A stretch of 64,000 bases of DNA from the NCBI RefSeq assembly GCF_932274485.2, contig NC_065880.2, positions 8,719,695 through 8,783,694 of the forward strand, written 5' to 3'. Each line of letters begins with the position of its first letter. Position 1 is the stretch's first letter. The position numbers and the translations under genes are program-made. A model generated the notes under the pieces. That model was given only the letters and a program-made list of their open reading frames with translations, ran no database searches and was not told where the DNA came from. Positions 33,522 to 39,065 of this stretch are shown piece by piece. This DNA comes from Patella vulgata. Lineage: Eukaryota; Mollusca; Gastropoda; Patellidae.

Positions 33522-34174
33522 GAGAGGGTTTAACCTCCAATCATCACAACATATCATTTTGGGAGTGTTTTAGCAGTTGAATTAAAACAGAGGTTTGACA
33601 GACGACTCTACTCCTTGTAACGTACAAGCCAGGGATGAAAACTACAACACTTGACTCAATAACAGACGTTATTCTCTAAATCGCACATCGCTTTAAACCA
33701 TTCAGACACTCAAATCCCCAGCATGTGACCAAGTTGAGAAGCTTAACACTTGAACCCTTAAGTAGCCTACTGCTACTCCTTGTAACGTACAAGCCGGGGA
33801 TGAAAGCTACACCACTTGACTCAATAACAGACCTTACAGTCTAAATTGTGAACTGCAATTAAACAATAACGACACTCAAACCCCGAGCACGTGACAAGGT
33901 TGAGAAATCTTGACACTTAAATCATAAATTAGCCTACCGGTACTGCATTGCTTTTTTTATATTTTGGTTTTCGTGGTCTTTTTCCCATCATTTTTAGTTT
34001 TACATGCTCTCCTAATTTCTCGTTCTCTTTAACAAGTAAACGACCTTTTGACCCTCTATCGAAAAGGACATCATCATCACTTCCATGTAAATCTTCATCG
34101 TCACTGTCGTCACTGTCGCTAAGATGTTTGGATTGCTTCAGTTGTTTATATGCTACACCTCTTCTTATTTTCAT
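14876..34174 (-). CDS. FAM234B: FAM234-family (FAM234B-like) membrane protein gene, 13 coding exons
   Basis: Coding exons in transcript order: 34174-33938, 33031-32863, 31749-31636, 29437-29243, 28225-28080, 26280-26106, 25241-25100, 23882-23718, 23086-22993, 22307-22119, 21547-20608, 19420-19271, 15162-14876. Every exon is bounded by AG/GT and every phase matches. The total is 3003 bp, giving 1000 residues plus stop. Layout: residues 1-79 acidic/basic cytoplasmic; membrane segment about 86-105 (CVILSLSLIFIGSAVTIPVL); then an ectodomain with FG-GAP-like motifs (DVDNDGKDDLLIG, DVNNDSRIDCIV, DVNNDGVADILVS, NLDGYGNLQLV). Stretches such as PAPGYFDEDDYLDFMF and LILISGRDGKPLG align by memory with human FAM234B (QPTPGYFTDDQTLDFLL, FLLVSGRTGNPVG). 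Human FAM234 proteins are type II, about 550-620 residues, of poorly known function. The excess length here is exon 11. Family assignment is strong; A-versus-B orthology is inference. Confidence 0.9.
15537..15890. repeat. Tandem repeat, about 148 bp x 2.4
   Basis: GTGATCAAGGGGCCTAACTT, AAGTGATCAAGGGCCATAAC and AAGTGATCAAGAGTCATAAC recur at 15537, 15686 and 15834, each followed by GGCAGTAATTAT. Confidence 0.75.
15905..16215 (-). repeat. SINE-A copy, head truncated
   Basis: GGGATTTAAAGTCCTACTGT to CGACCAATGCAGGGATC. Confidence 0.78.
16320..16460 (-). repeat. SINE-A internal fragment leading into a minisatellite
   Basis: CAGCCTATTCTTATTTCAAA and CCAACTGTCAAGAGTTATTT belong to the SINE-A body. 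Confidence 0.55.
16480..17755. repeat. Minisatellite, about 1.3 kb, splice-donor-like core
   Basis: About 24 units of roughly 50-65 bp built on CACCTACCTGTCAGTCTACC plus ATCAGGGATGGATAATACAC, with two unit types alternating (with or without TTCTGTG). On the minus strand each unit carries CAG followed by GTAGGTG, a near-consensus splice donor. It sits in the last FAM234 intron. Confidence 0.9.
17950..18135. repeat. 17-bp tandem repeat
   Basis: About 11 units of GAATCAAATATCCAGTG with small variants; preceded by a G-rich, T/G-only tract (17870-17950). Confidence 0.85.
18345..18652 (+). repeat. SINE-A copy, plus strand, head missing
   Basis: Reads towards the tail: GGAGGGCCTGACAAGGACAG ... GTAGGACGTTAAACCCCATT then (TCATT)n. 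Confidence 0.82.
18830..19250. mobile_element. MITE-C copy (left part missing) with nested SINE-A
   Basis: Body CCTCACATCAACCAGAATGC and end ACGAAATAGGACCTGTATTT are separated by SINE-A (18957-19208). AAACGAAATA is duplicated at the junctions. Confidence 0.7.
18957..19208 (-). repeat. SINE-A copy inside MITE-C
   Basis: GAGGTTTAACGTTCTACTCC to ATCCACTTAGCCACAGAG; part of the body is deleted. Confidence 0.75.
19271..19420 (-). CDS. FAM234B: FAM234 exon 12
   Basis: Reads LDRKKDYEKHHITCGQDSVK, LDQEIFIVGRATNYQPIKVL, DAKATEYKY. Acceptor GTCATCAG, donor GTAGGT, phase 1 to 1. Phase also allows joining to the membrane exon at 5478-5815. Confidence 0.82.
19433..20083. mobile_element. MITE-D copy with nested foldback (MITE-G)
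   Basis: Begins TTAAACATACATTATGTAAG and ends in TCTTTATCTAATC...CCTTTAAT. Split at 19476-19715 by MITE-G, whose ends are GAGTTCACAAAGCATTCTCA and TGAGAATGCTTTGTCAACTT. Confidence 0.7.
20130..20555 (-). repeat. SINE-A copy interrupted by a 100-bp retro-insert
   Basis: SINE-A blocks lie on both sides of 20240-20336. The insert is flanked by ACTCTTAT and, on minus, ends GAATAAAAATATTG then an A-rich tail, like the 3' end of a reverse-transcribed RNA. Confidence 0.65.
20608..21547 (-). CDS. FAM234B: FAM234 exon 11: 40-copy heptapeptide sequon array
   Basis: The acceptor (TTGAAACAG) precedes GACCGAACTG; the donor is GTAAGT. All 940 bp are open in the frame set by exon 10 and handed on to exon 12. 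About 40 tandem units of 7 residues, consensus NISETKP, cover roughly the first 275 residues. About 30 units carry the sequon N-I-S; the others start K, H, S or D, or read NIG. The unique end reads DLNKATGNMRPKRHEYIEVT then NEIYNLTAAE. The 21-bp unit leaves other frames and the opposite strand open, but only this frame joins the flanking exons. Skipping the exon would shift frame (940 is not a multiple of 3). It falls in a loop of the ectodomain, so a heavily glycosylated stalk is inferred. Confidence 0.88.
21600..21915. repeat. Minisatellite, about 24 bp x 13
   Basis: Units of TACTCAACTGGATGATCGTT type with drift (GGGTGATCAAAAC, GGATGACCATTAT). It starts about 50 bp upstream of FAM234 exon 11. 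Confidence 0.85.
22119..22307 (-). CDS. FAM234B: FAM234 exon 10
   Basis: 63 codons: HVVISGNDGTILWEMVSNGY, DMSSDLVVKTTQHCDLFIFR, MIGRKKSAYSINDKTGNIVH, HLQ. Matches MVVDGDSGSIVWSY...SVFLFWAEG of FAM234B. Donor GTATGT, phase 0 to 0. Confidence 0.9.
22665..22976 (-). repeat. SINE-A copy next to FAM234 exon 9 donor
   Basis: Complete 3' end and body; the head is degenerate (TTTCTAGGCTAACAGCAGGG). Ends about 17 bp from exon 9. Confidence 0.8.
22993..23086 (-). CDS. FAM234B: FAM234 exon 9, wedged between two SINEs
   Basis: Reads S-TPAPGYFDEDDYLDFMFHVS then QGAWMDYNYTR. The acceptor is CTCTCTGTTTTACAG. Its pyrimidine run is the tail of a SINE-B copy ending at the exon. The donor (AGG then GTTTGT) lies about 18 bp before the head of a SINE-A copy. 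Phase 2 to 0. Confidence 0.88.
23094..23255 (-). repeat. SINE-B 3' half abutting FAM234 exon 9 acceptor
   Basis: ACAGAGAGAAATGGGGTTTA on + is the SINE-B tail; on the gene strand it supplies TTTCTCTCTG before TTTTACAG. The 5' part is replaced by a SINE-A copy from 23256. Confidence 0.82.
23256..23530 (-). repeat. SINE-A copy with internal deletion
   Basis: (GAAAT)n tail to TCCACTTAGCCACTGTTGCC; lacks the GGGATCTTTTACGTGCACGC middle. Confidence 0.8.
23718..23882 (-). CDS. FAM234B: FAM234 exon 8
   Basis: Reads GMKKGVMVPPIIVDVNNDGV, ADILVSLFDGKLVLLDGKTL, DKKWTAEFPNFEFY. Equivalent to LSELIDVYSDGVELL...SLVLLRGQNLTPYWALRL in FAM234B. Donor GTAAAT, phase 2 to 2. Confidence 0.9.
23945..24310. mobile_element. 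MITE-D copy
   Basis: TTTCTTTAGGCCTGAAATGT through CAATTCACCTTACATTATTT to GAGAACTGCCATCTTTTATC; left tip worn. Confidence 0.7.
24370..25036. mobile_element. MITE-C copy with nested SINE-B
   Basis: Left end TGATTAAAATACAGAACTAT, right end ATAGGATCTGTGTTTTAATC. SINE-B (about 24692-24978) sits in the right end; GAAATTTTGA is duplicated at the junctions. Confidence 0.78.
24692..24978 (-). repeat. SINE-B copy inside MITE-C
   Basis: Full-length body and head; the GA tail lies on the MITE side. Confidence 0.85.
25100..25241 (-). CDS. FAM234B: FAM234 exon 7
   Basis: Reads GALLGISVPDFYRKVMDRKP through VNISLYSSIPLEKKEGVMKL; contains an N-I-S sequon. Acceptor TTTTAG, donor GTACAG, phase 1 to 2. Confidence 0.85.
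25365..25640 (-). repeat. SINE-B-like variant, part of a local duplication
   Basis: GA run, then CCAACCTTCAATCATCACAA and ATATCATTTTGGGAGTCTTT. Matches 33490-33935 and continues into the FAM234 exon 1 copy. Confidence 0.65.
25641..25755 (-). pseudogene. Partial duplicate of FAM234 exon 1 inside intron 6
   Basis: About 115 bp nearly match the 3' half of exon 1 (33938-34056). On the minus strand it reads DTGSKGRLLVKDNEKLGEHV, KLKMMGKRPRKPKYKKSNQ, then GTAGGC, the same donor. Two codons are missing before the donor. The 5' half is cut off by SINE-B sequence. The duplication extends downstream through the flanking GA-rich repeat (about 25380-25640 matching 33490-33937). Confidence 0.75.
25756..26056 (-). 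repeat. SINE-B copy with internal duplication
   Basis: CAATTTTATTTCAATAATTC, the GGGTTCTTTAGCAGTGGGAG block and GGACAGGCGA occur twice before the head. Confidence 0.75.
26106..26280 (-). CDS. FAM234B: FAM234 exon 6
   Basis: Reads DHKRESGRLILISGRDGKPL, GKFYKLPQFKETYMTSVIYT, RSLGDQYILYGTGGETVP, matching LLVSGRTGNPVG...YILFGFGNIQ of FAM234B. Acceptor TATTTTAG, donor GTGAGA, phase 0 to 1. Confidence 0.9.
26307..26725 (+). repeat. SINE-A pieces, plus strand
   Basis: A tail piece (CAGGACGTTGAACCCCATTT) precedes a head-first copy with GTGGCTAAGTGGGTAAGACG, CTGGCTCGCTAGCCTGGAGG and GGTGTTCGATCCCTGCATTG. The CGATCCCTGCATTGGCCGAG block is duplicated. Best-preserved A and B boxes in the window. Confidence 0.8.
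26757..27378. mobile_element. MITE-C copy with nested SINE-B
   Basis: Left end TGGTTAAAATATAGATCTAT; right end AACGAAATAGGATCTGTGTT. SINE-B at about 27080-27343 lies in the right terminal repeat. Confidence 0.75.
27080..27343 (-). repeat. SINE-B copy inside MITE-C
   Basis: Full body and head; no GA tail remains, the 3' end joins A-rich MITE sequence. Confidence 0.85.
27590..28055. repeat. 46-bp tandem repeat hosting a foldback element
   Basis: About 6 units of CAAATGTCAGACGGACTGAC plus AGGGTGACGACT. At about 27798-28018 a foldback (GCCTGGAAATAAGGCACCTG ... GTATTTCCAGGCCTG) interrupts it; the same element occurs at 60423-60893. Confidence 0.75.
28080..28225 (-). CDS. FAM234B: FAM234 exon 5
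   Basis: Too short to stand out as an open frame. Reads GDILWRSKSEKHYRPTWNIY, QVSALPDFTSDGIQELLVTH, GGDPKAEPE. It matches the ATSGKAIWTLNPNY...LPDLDEDGVRDLVVLA region of human FAM234B. Acceptor TTTACAG, donor GTAAGT, phase 1 to 0. Confidence 0.9.
28255..28842 (-). repeat. Three SINE-B copies in series with long GA runs
   Basis: Tails at about 28258, 28380-28438 and 28555-28582; the first two copies stop at TAGGGGTCTTTAAC, the third is complete to the head. A poly-G run lies at 28540-28553. Confidence 0.8.
28845..29105. mobile_element. MITE-D copy, left half missing
   Basis: CACTGGATGAGGATCTCATT to TCTCCCATAATGTATCTTTA. Confidence 0.7.
29243..29437 (-). CDS. FAM234B: FAM234 exon 4
   Basis: Encodes DVIDDFKGIVIAVRGYDGKE, then LWRTEKFGSSILFMNCHDID and VNNDSRIDCIVTGRNATIVA. 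This is a blade with Gly-Asp-Gly-Lys and a second calcium-loop-like DVNNDSRID motif. Donor GTGAGT; phase 1 to 1. Confidence 0.9.
29565..29755. repeat. GT/G-rich and AC/C-rich low-complexity tracts
   Basis: GTGTGTGTGTGTGGGGGGGG and, 130 bp later, CACACACACCCACACCCACA; mutual pairing possible. No gene. Confidence 0.7.
29908..30250. mobile_element. MITE-C copy
   Basis: Ends CGGATTAAAATACAGATCTA and GATGTGTGTTTTAATGAGAT with the usual body. Confidence 0.75.
30955..31146 (+). pseudogene. RecQ-like helicase fragment (N-terminal motif I region)
   Basis: Open stretch with ALFAKINLGVSNLVLKDRQM, KTLKAVYNDKDCIAISPIGT, YYISLLPE. It aligns by memory with RecQ-type starts (KDKQ-EALKA...GKDCFVSLPTGYGKS...LLP). 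The Walker A motif is destroyed (PIGTYYIS for PTGYGKS) and it ends at a stop straight after, so it cannot be a working helicase. It lies antisense in FAM234 intron 3. Flanking pieces (30310-30345, 30770-30840) resemble 18695-18830, suggesting it travelled inside a repeat. Confidence 0.55.
31330..31600 (-). repeat. SINE-B copy close to FAM234 exon 3
   Basis: GA tail, GGGGTTTAACGTCCACTCAA to a truncated head (GGGCACGAGCACTAACCCCC); ends about 36 bp from exon 3. Confidence 0.82.
31636..31749 (-). CDS. FAM234B: FAM234 exon 3: first FG-GAP-like motif
   Basis: Reads ATESVIRLLDVDNDGKDDLL and continues to an NKSS sequon. It corresponds to the LADVNGDGLRDVLLSF region of human FAM234B. Phase 1 in, phase 1 out; donor GTAATC. 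Confidence 0.9.
31805..32345. mobile_element. MITE-D copy, rearranged
   Basis: Begins TACATTATGTAAAAGCTAAA, ends CTCTTTATTAAACTC then GTATCTTTAAACA; the middle (about 31975-32220) is unlike other copies. A further D-end fragment follows to about 32480. Confidence 0.6.
32500..32732. mobile_element. MITE-C copy, left part missing
   Basis: AACCAGAACACGGGTTATAT to ATAGGATCTGTGTTTTAACC. Confidence 0.7.
32780..32832 (-). repeat. SINE-B head fragment
   Basis: ACTTTATGATACAGCGCGCA plus CGTACTAACCATTCAGCCAT only. Confidence 0.6.
32863..33031 (-). CDS. FAM234B: FAM234 exon 2: membrane segment
   Basis: Acceptor TTTTTAG then GGGATATTT; donor GTAATT. Encodes the only hydrophobic segment of the N-terminal half, followed by HWHKIGGGGGGTVVNVEDW. 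Starts in phase 0 and ends in phase 1. Confidence 0.88.
33045..33355 (-). repeat. SINE-A copy split by hairpin MITE H
   Basis: GAGGTTTAACGTCCTACTGT is followed by the hairpin (33073-33232), then GGGCATACGCCATACAGTGT resumes the SINE. Confidence 0.75.
33073..33232. mobile_element. Hairpin MITE H nested in SINE-A
   Basis: GGGCCCTGTTTCTCGAAATC pairs with ATTTCGTGAAACAGGCCCC. Confidence 0.8.
33485..33935 (-). repeat. SINE-B-like variant, source of the 25.4-kb duplication
   Basis: GA run, then AACCTCCAATCATCACAACA; the block CTACTCCTTGTAACGTACAA to CACTTGACTCAATAACAGAC is duplicated internally (33608-33720, 33773-33900). Lies directly downstream of FAM234 exon 1. Confidence 0.65.
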
Positions 34175-34181
34175 TTTACCG
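33938..34181 (-). CDS. FAM234B: FAM234 exon 1: start codon and cytoplasmic N-terminus
   Basis: ATG at 34174-34172. The exon encodes 79 residues with an acidic serine stretch (SDSDDSDDEDLHGSDDD), then a basic stretch (KMMGKRPRKPKYKK) leading towards the membrane. Donor GTAGGC follows codon Pro79 (phase 0) and the acceptor lies at 34182. A partial copy of this exon sits at about 25641-25755. Confidence 0.85.
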
Positions 34182-34237
34182 CTGAAATAAAATGATAGTT
34201 AATTTCAAGGTCCCGAGTTCACAAGGCATTCTCAGAC

Positions 34238-34957
34238 TTAAAGGAGCTAAATCGCTAATATTTGGGACGTAGAAATTGACACTAATGGGTCGCAACGTAG
34301 ATAATAATGTAATATGAATGATTTAATGGGTTTCTTGAATCTAGCTTCTCATTAAAGGAGCTAAATCGCTAATATTTGGGACCTACAAATTGACACTAAT
34401 GGGTCGCAACGTAGATAATAATGTAATATGAATGATTTAATGGGTTTCTTGTATCTAGCTTCTCATTAAAGGAGCTAAATCGCTAATATTTGGGACCTAC
34501 AAATTGACACTAATGGGTCGCAACGTAGATAATAATGTAATATGAATGTAAATAAACTGATTTACATTCAATCGTTTCAGTTTTTACTCTAATTTCAAAG
34601 CAGTTATGTTCGGCGAAATACGCCAGAAGACTCAATCAAATGGCAATCTCTAGCGTCTGGTTATTCCAGTTTACACCGATAGTATTTATTGAGCATGTTC
34701 TCCAGATCAGAATATGACTTGTGGAATATGTCTAACCTCGTTCTTCATGTCGCTTGTTACAAATTGCGCTGAAACGCATTATGGTACACGATTCGTGTAC
34801 CAATCGTGAAATGTTTATTTTGTCTTAAATATTGGATATCAGAAGCCCATCTTTTTTCGGTAAGATCACAACACCAATGTTGATTAAAATTGACAAATAA
34901 TTCGTGTTTTCATTGTCGAAGGTTTTGGATGATATTGAGTTAGAGACTTAGCTACTT
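34238..34957. mobile_element. TTAA-flanked element J with internal 114-bp tandem repeat
   Basis: Ends TTAAAGGAGCTAAATC and (inverted) TTAAAGTAGCTAAGTC. Three 114-bp units start at 34241, 34355 and 34469, nearly identical. Confidence 0.6.
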
Positions 34958-35704
34958 TAAACATACATTATGCAAGAGCTAAATCTGTCTATTGCAGGTC
35001 TTTCTTTAGGCCTGAAATGTTATCTAAATTATTAATTAGACATTAATTAACTTATCCAGACCATAATCAACTCTTGATGTCATCGCTAGCACGCGATATT
35101 TACTGGATTAGGATCCGATTTGTTGCTCTTACAGACTTTAGTAATGATGATTGAGGCTAGGCCGTAAATTCAATCACTAAAATCTCAGTTCAGAGTGGAT
35201 CAATTTGACTGAAATTTTCAGCAAATTCCCTTTACATCACCTAGTATTTAAAGATACATTATGGGAGATTCGATAACGAGTTGGCAGTTCTCACTATAAC
35301 AATTAAAAACTAGATAACGTAAAGGCAATTTGCTGAAAATTTCATTCAAATTGATCTACTATGAACTGAGAACTAAGCGGACGAAATTTCTGCCTAGCCT
35401 CGGTCATCATTACTAAAGTCAGTACGATAAACACCATAGTCTCGATTTTCCATTTAATCCTTTAATCGAGAAGGAAAGTTATGCACTAAATCGGCTCATA
35501 ATCCACTTAAGATCGCAGGCTAGCGATGCCATCTAGAGTTGATTATAGTCTGGATAAGTTAATTAATGTCTAATTAATAATTTAGATAACATTTCAGGCC
35601 TAAAGAAAGACCTGCAATAGACAGATTTAGCTCTTGCATAATGCATGTTTAACAATTATAGTGAGAACTGCCAGCTCTTTATCTAATCTCCCATAATGTA
35701 TCTT
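34957..35704. mobile_element. MITE-D with an inverted MITE-D inside
   Basis: The outer copy breaks at CACCTAGTATTTAA and resumes TTTAACAATTATAGTGAGAA. The inner inverted copy (about 35239-35647) starts AGATACATTATGGGAGATTC and ends TAATGCATG. TTAA at both junctions gives the target site of the family. Confidence 0.75.
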
Positions 35705-35740
35705 TAAGTTAAGAATTTACTCAAAATTGTTCGCCTTATT

Positions 35741-36335
35741 TTAAAGATACATTCCCACGTACAAACTGGGTGATTTGGTGACATATTTGGCCTAAAAACA
35801 TATTCAAATTAATTAATTTATCATAAATTTGCTTCAAATCCTTATCAAAACATTGTAATTGTCAAGGAATACCCTTGCTATAAAAAATCGATTAAAAGAG
35901 GTCATGTTTGTGTCACGTGACTTACGGGTGCAAAGTCAGAGGAGAATTCATTGCATACACAAGACGATGTTGTCTTTAATCGCTGACTATTTATTACAAA
36001 TATCGAATCCTAATTAAATTCTCGGATTATGCACTGCCCGCGTCTTTTTCTGTGATTTTTATCTCAGAAAGTGTTGTACGTCTAACTCTTCATAAAGTTT
36101 ATCAACATGTACATCAAGCGCTCAACCTCCGCGTGCAGATATTCCTAATTGTCGGACTGTCGATTAGGGGAACCCTGACATTTTTGTCCTGTATACGCTC
36201 TATGGGTGTTTTCCAGGGAATCCAGAATTTTTCTAGTAAGATTGGATATCTCTACTTTCCATATATACCAAAATTGCCATACTTTTATTAGAAATAAGCA
36301 CTCGATAAATACTTTTCTGGGAACCTATCTTTCAC
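35741..36335. mobile_element. Candidate foldback element K
   Basis: Left end AAAGATACATTCCCACG and, inverted on the right, AAAGATAGGTTCCCAGA. No coding recognised. Confidence 0.4.
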
Positions 36336-36603
36336 TATATAACTTTTGTTTTAACTTTTGTTGTTTTAATATATCAAATACCGGTACATCAAATAAGAAA
36401 CTACACGTATGTGCAAAGTTAAGTGTTTCTGGATCAAAGATTATAATTTCTTATAAACAGTAATTGCAAGTTAAGTAAAATCTTAACTTAAGTCTGAGAA
36501 TGTTTTGTGAACTCGGGTCCTGTCCTTCCAACTCAAAATCATGAATAAATTAATTTTCTCTGATTGGCATTTAGTAATTGAACATATTAACACAAGGTAC
36601 AAT

Positions 36604-36855
36604 TTTATGGATACCCAATTACTGAGTTTAATACTAAGCGACGTTTCGACGCGATTACTCTCGTCTTTATCAAGCAAATGATACAGGTATGTGAATAGTA
36701 GGCAAATATATACAAAATATGTAACAAACAGTCAAACATAACAATCAAATACAATTAAAACTTATCACCTTTGATTAAGGGGGCCATTAACAACTAAATC
36801 CACACAGTGGAAAATCTTACATGCATCGAAACGTCGCTTAGTAATTGTGTATCCA
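36604..36855 (-). repeat. Inverted repeat with a structured retroelement-tail motif
   Basis: On minus, GCTTGATAAAGACGAGAGTA then CGCGTCGAAACGTCGC and GGGTATCCATAAAATT; the right side mirrors TCGAAACGTCGCTTAGTAAT. A relative of the motif occurs at 53925-53965 (+). It resembles tails of Penelope-like or other retroelements. Confidence 0.4.
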
Positions 36856-36861
36856 TAAAAA

Positions 36862-37165
36862 TGAAATGAAATGAAATGGGGTTTAACGTCCTACTGTTAT
36901 TCTCTGAACTTGGCTAATGAAGACGAGCATACACCATACAGTGTGCTATGGGGGAAATTTTGCCCGGGCAGCGGCGCTACGGCCTACCCTTATATCGAAG
37001 GAATCTTTTATGTGCACGTCAATGTATACATATAGGAACTTCAGTTTTTTGTCCCATCCGAATGACTAGATAGCTGTCCTTATCAGACCATCCGTCCTGC
37101 ACCATCTGAAAATCCTGCAGAGATCGAACACTCGACCTCATTTATCAACCGTGGATCCTACTGAC
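36862..37165 (-). repeat. SINE-A copy
   Basis: (GAAAT)n tail to AGAGATCGAACACTCGACCT; small body deletions. Confidence 0.78.
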
Positions 37166-37262
37166 AAAAAAAACAATGCATGAAAATACCGAGGAACTTT
37201 TTCGGTTGACTCTGTTATCAAATCTCGAACCTTGTCCTTTAGGTTAGCACAAGCGAGTGTCT

Positions 37263-37880
37263 TAAAGATACATTATGTAAGATTTAGATAAAGAGAGAGA
37301 ATTTCAATAATTCGCTTGCGCATAGGGGTCTTTAGCAGTGGGAGGAAACCGGAGGGCCCGGAGAAAACCCACGAGGTTGGACAGCCGACCCTACTTGTCA
37401 CGTACAACCGGGGATTCGAAACCACGCCAGTCGACTCAATGACAGACTTTATGATACAGCGCGCGCACGCTAACCATTCAGCCATCCAACCCCCCGATTT
37501 AGATAAAGATCAGAGCTAGCCATTCTTGCTATAATAGTCCGAAAATAGATAATGTAAAATGAATAACTGGAAAATTTCATTCAAATTACTCTATTGGGAA
37601 CGAAGATATTAGCCTTTGAAGGTTTGACAAGACGTGTGCAATAATTTCAACCACCGTACTGGTTGTTCGAAGCTAAGTCTCGCTCCTCCATTATTAGCTT
37701 AAATCAAAATATGGCTGAACTGTTCTAATCTATTTAATATCGGAGAAATCCGATGCCATCAAGAGTTGATTATGCCCTGGATAAGTAAATTAATGTCTAA
37801 TTAATAATTTAGAAAACATTTCAGGCCTAAAGAAAGATCTGCAATAGGCAGATTTACCTCTTGCATAATGTATGTTTAAT
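37263..37880. mobile_element. MITE-D copy with nested SINE-B
   Basis: Starts TTAAAGATACATTATGTAAG. SINE-B (37286-37493) is flanked by GATTTAGATAAAG on both sides. Ends TAATGTATGTTTAATTAAAG. Confidence 0.75.
37286..37493 (-). repeat. SINE-B copy with 13-bp target duplication
   Basis: 3' end short (AGAGAGAATTTCAATAATTC), complete head; duplicated GATTTAGATAAAG. Confidence 0.82.
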
Positions 37881-37974
37881 TAAAGCGTAGAACTAAAATA
37901 AATCATAATGCTCAACCAGTGTCAACATATACCATGGGTTAGATATGCTACAAATCGACTCTAGCTTGTTCCAC

Positions 37975-38047
37975 ACTAGTTCAGCTCTGAACGTAGGTCT
38001 CATTACAGGATCAGTGTAATGAGATCTACGTTCAGAGCTGAACTAGT
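37975..38047. repeat. Near-perfect 33-bp-arm hairpin
   Basis: Arms 37975-38007 and 38015-38047 (GTTCAGCTCTGAACGTAG / CTACGTTCAGAGCTGAAC) pair with about one mismatch around a 7-nt loop GGATCAG. Confidence 0.85.
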
Positions 38048-38528
38048 TCCACACAGCACAATATTACCCATTGGTACCCCACCCCCTCCATCGCACACAA
38101 TTATAAATATTGGTTTTTTTTTGGGGGGGGGGGGGCAGGTGGGATCTTATTCCTAATGCAAAATCATGGGTCAACATGTCCCTGCATTAGATTGATCAAT
38201 TCTAATCACTTTTGCATCACATCCATTTTGGGAATTTGCAGTTAAATAAAGCGCTGTCAATTCAGAAGCTTTCAAGATCTGAATGCGAGTGAAGCCGATG
38301 AGCTCACATCACATTTTCCTTCATCCTCGGTATCCCTAGATAAAAAATCTTACCTCTCAACCCTCCGTGTTTCGAGATAAGATATGATGCCATTAATTCC
38401 AATGTAGAGCGATTCGCACCCGGCATTTGTAAACAAAATTGACAATATTTTTAATCAAAACAACGACTGATTATTGTTATTTATAATATTTCTGCCACAT
38501 CCAACTACAATTTAGCATATAATCCTAC

Positions 38529-38594
38529 CTGAAACGGGTACAAATCGTCGTTTTTAAAATCGAGGCGTTAAGCCGTTACGAAGACCGCCATCTT
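38529..38594 (-). promoter_or_regulatory. Putative FAM234 promoter and non-coding first exon
   Basis: Coding exon 1 starts with an acceptor (TTTCAG at 34187-34182) seven bases before its ATG, so a 5' UTR exon must lie upstream. On the minus strand, 38594-38529 reads AAGATGGCGG (a common start-site motif) and ends CCCGTTTCAG followed by GTAGGA, a good donor. Upstream are TATAAA-like sequence (38646-38641) and a CCAAT box (minus GATTGG, 38657-38652). The stretch is CpG-richer than its surroundings and repeat-free. A tiny uORF (MAVFVTA) would start at the ATG of the motif. Assignment to FAM234 is inference. Confidence 0.45.
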
Positions 38595-38944
38595 TTTAAA
38601 CGATACGCTGTCATCATGAAGGCGGGGCTAAATATAAGGCTTTTATAACAGCCAATCAAAAGGGCAATCTAAAGCATTTTAACTATGAATGGATTTCGAT
38701 GGCGGTGAATGTCCTGCAAAAACAACGCTTCATTAATTTAAACGCGAATATTTGGAGTTAGGCGACAGTTGTACCACTACATTGGCCTCTGTAAGTTTAA
38801 TTAATCATAATAGCATAAACTCATCTTATTTTAAAGATGTAACATGCATTAATAAAGAAATTGAGTTTGCCACTTGGAACTAAAGGCATCCAATCGTAGC
38901 TAAAAACAAACACATCAGTATATCTCAACGTTTTTAGCTACGTT

Positions 38945-39065
38945 CTCGTAGCTAGGTATCCCCAGTGGTACACTGGTACGTGTCATTCCGTACATTCTAC
39001 TCCACTAACCCTTTGGTCCATTCCACGGGGGATTTACGAATTCAAGTTATCTGCCCTTGATGATT
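38945..39065. repeat. Solo end of the 4783-5095 foldback family
   Basis: GGTATCCCCAGTGGTACACT, TACTCCACTAACCCTTTGGT and TTATCTGCCCTTGATGATTT match the blocks at 4787 and 960. Confidence 0.55.

Larger units (their letters stand above)
34209..36525. mobile_element. Outer foldback element (MITE-G) holding several nested elements
   Basis: Outer ends are GGTCCCGAGTTCACAAGGCA and its inverted partner TTTTGTGAACTCGGGTCC. Its body resumes at 35705-35740 (GTTAAGAATTTACTCAAAAT) and about 36336-36525. The same family is intact at 19476-19715. Between the pieces sit elements J, D, D-inverted and K. Confidence 0.6.
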
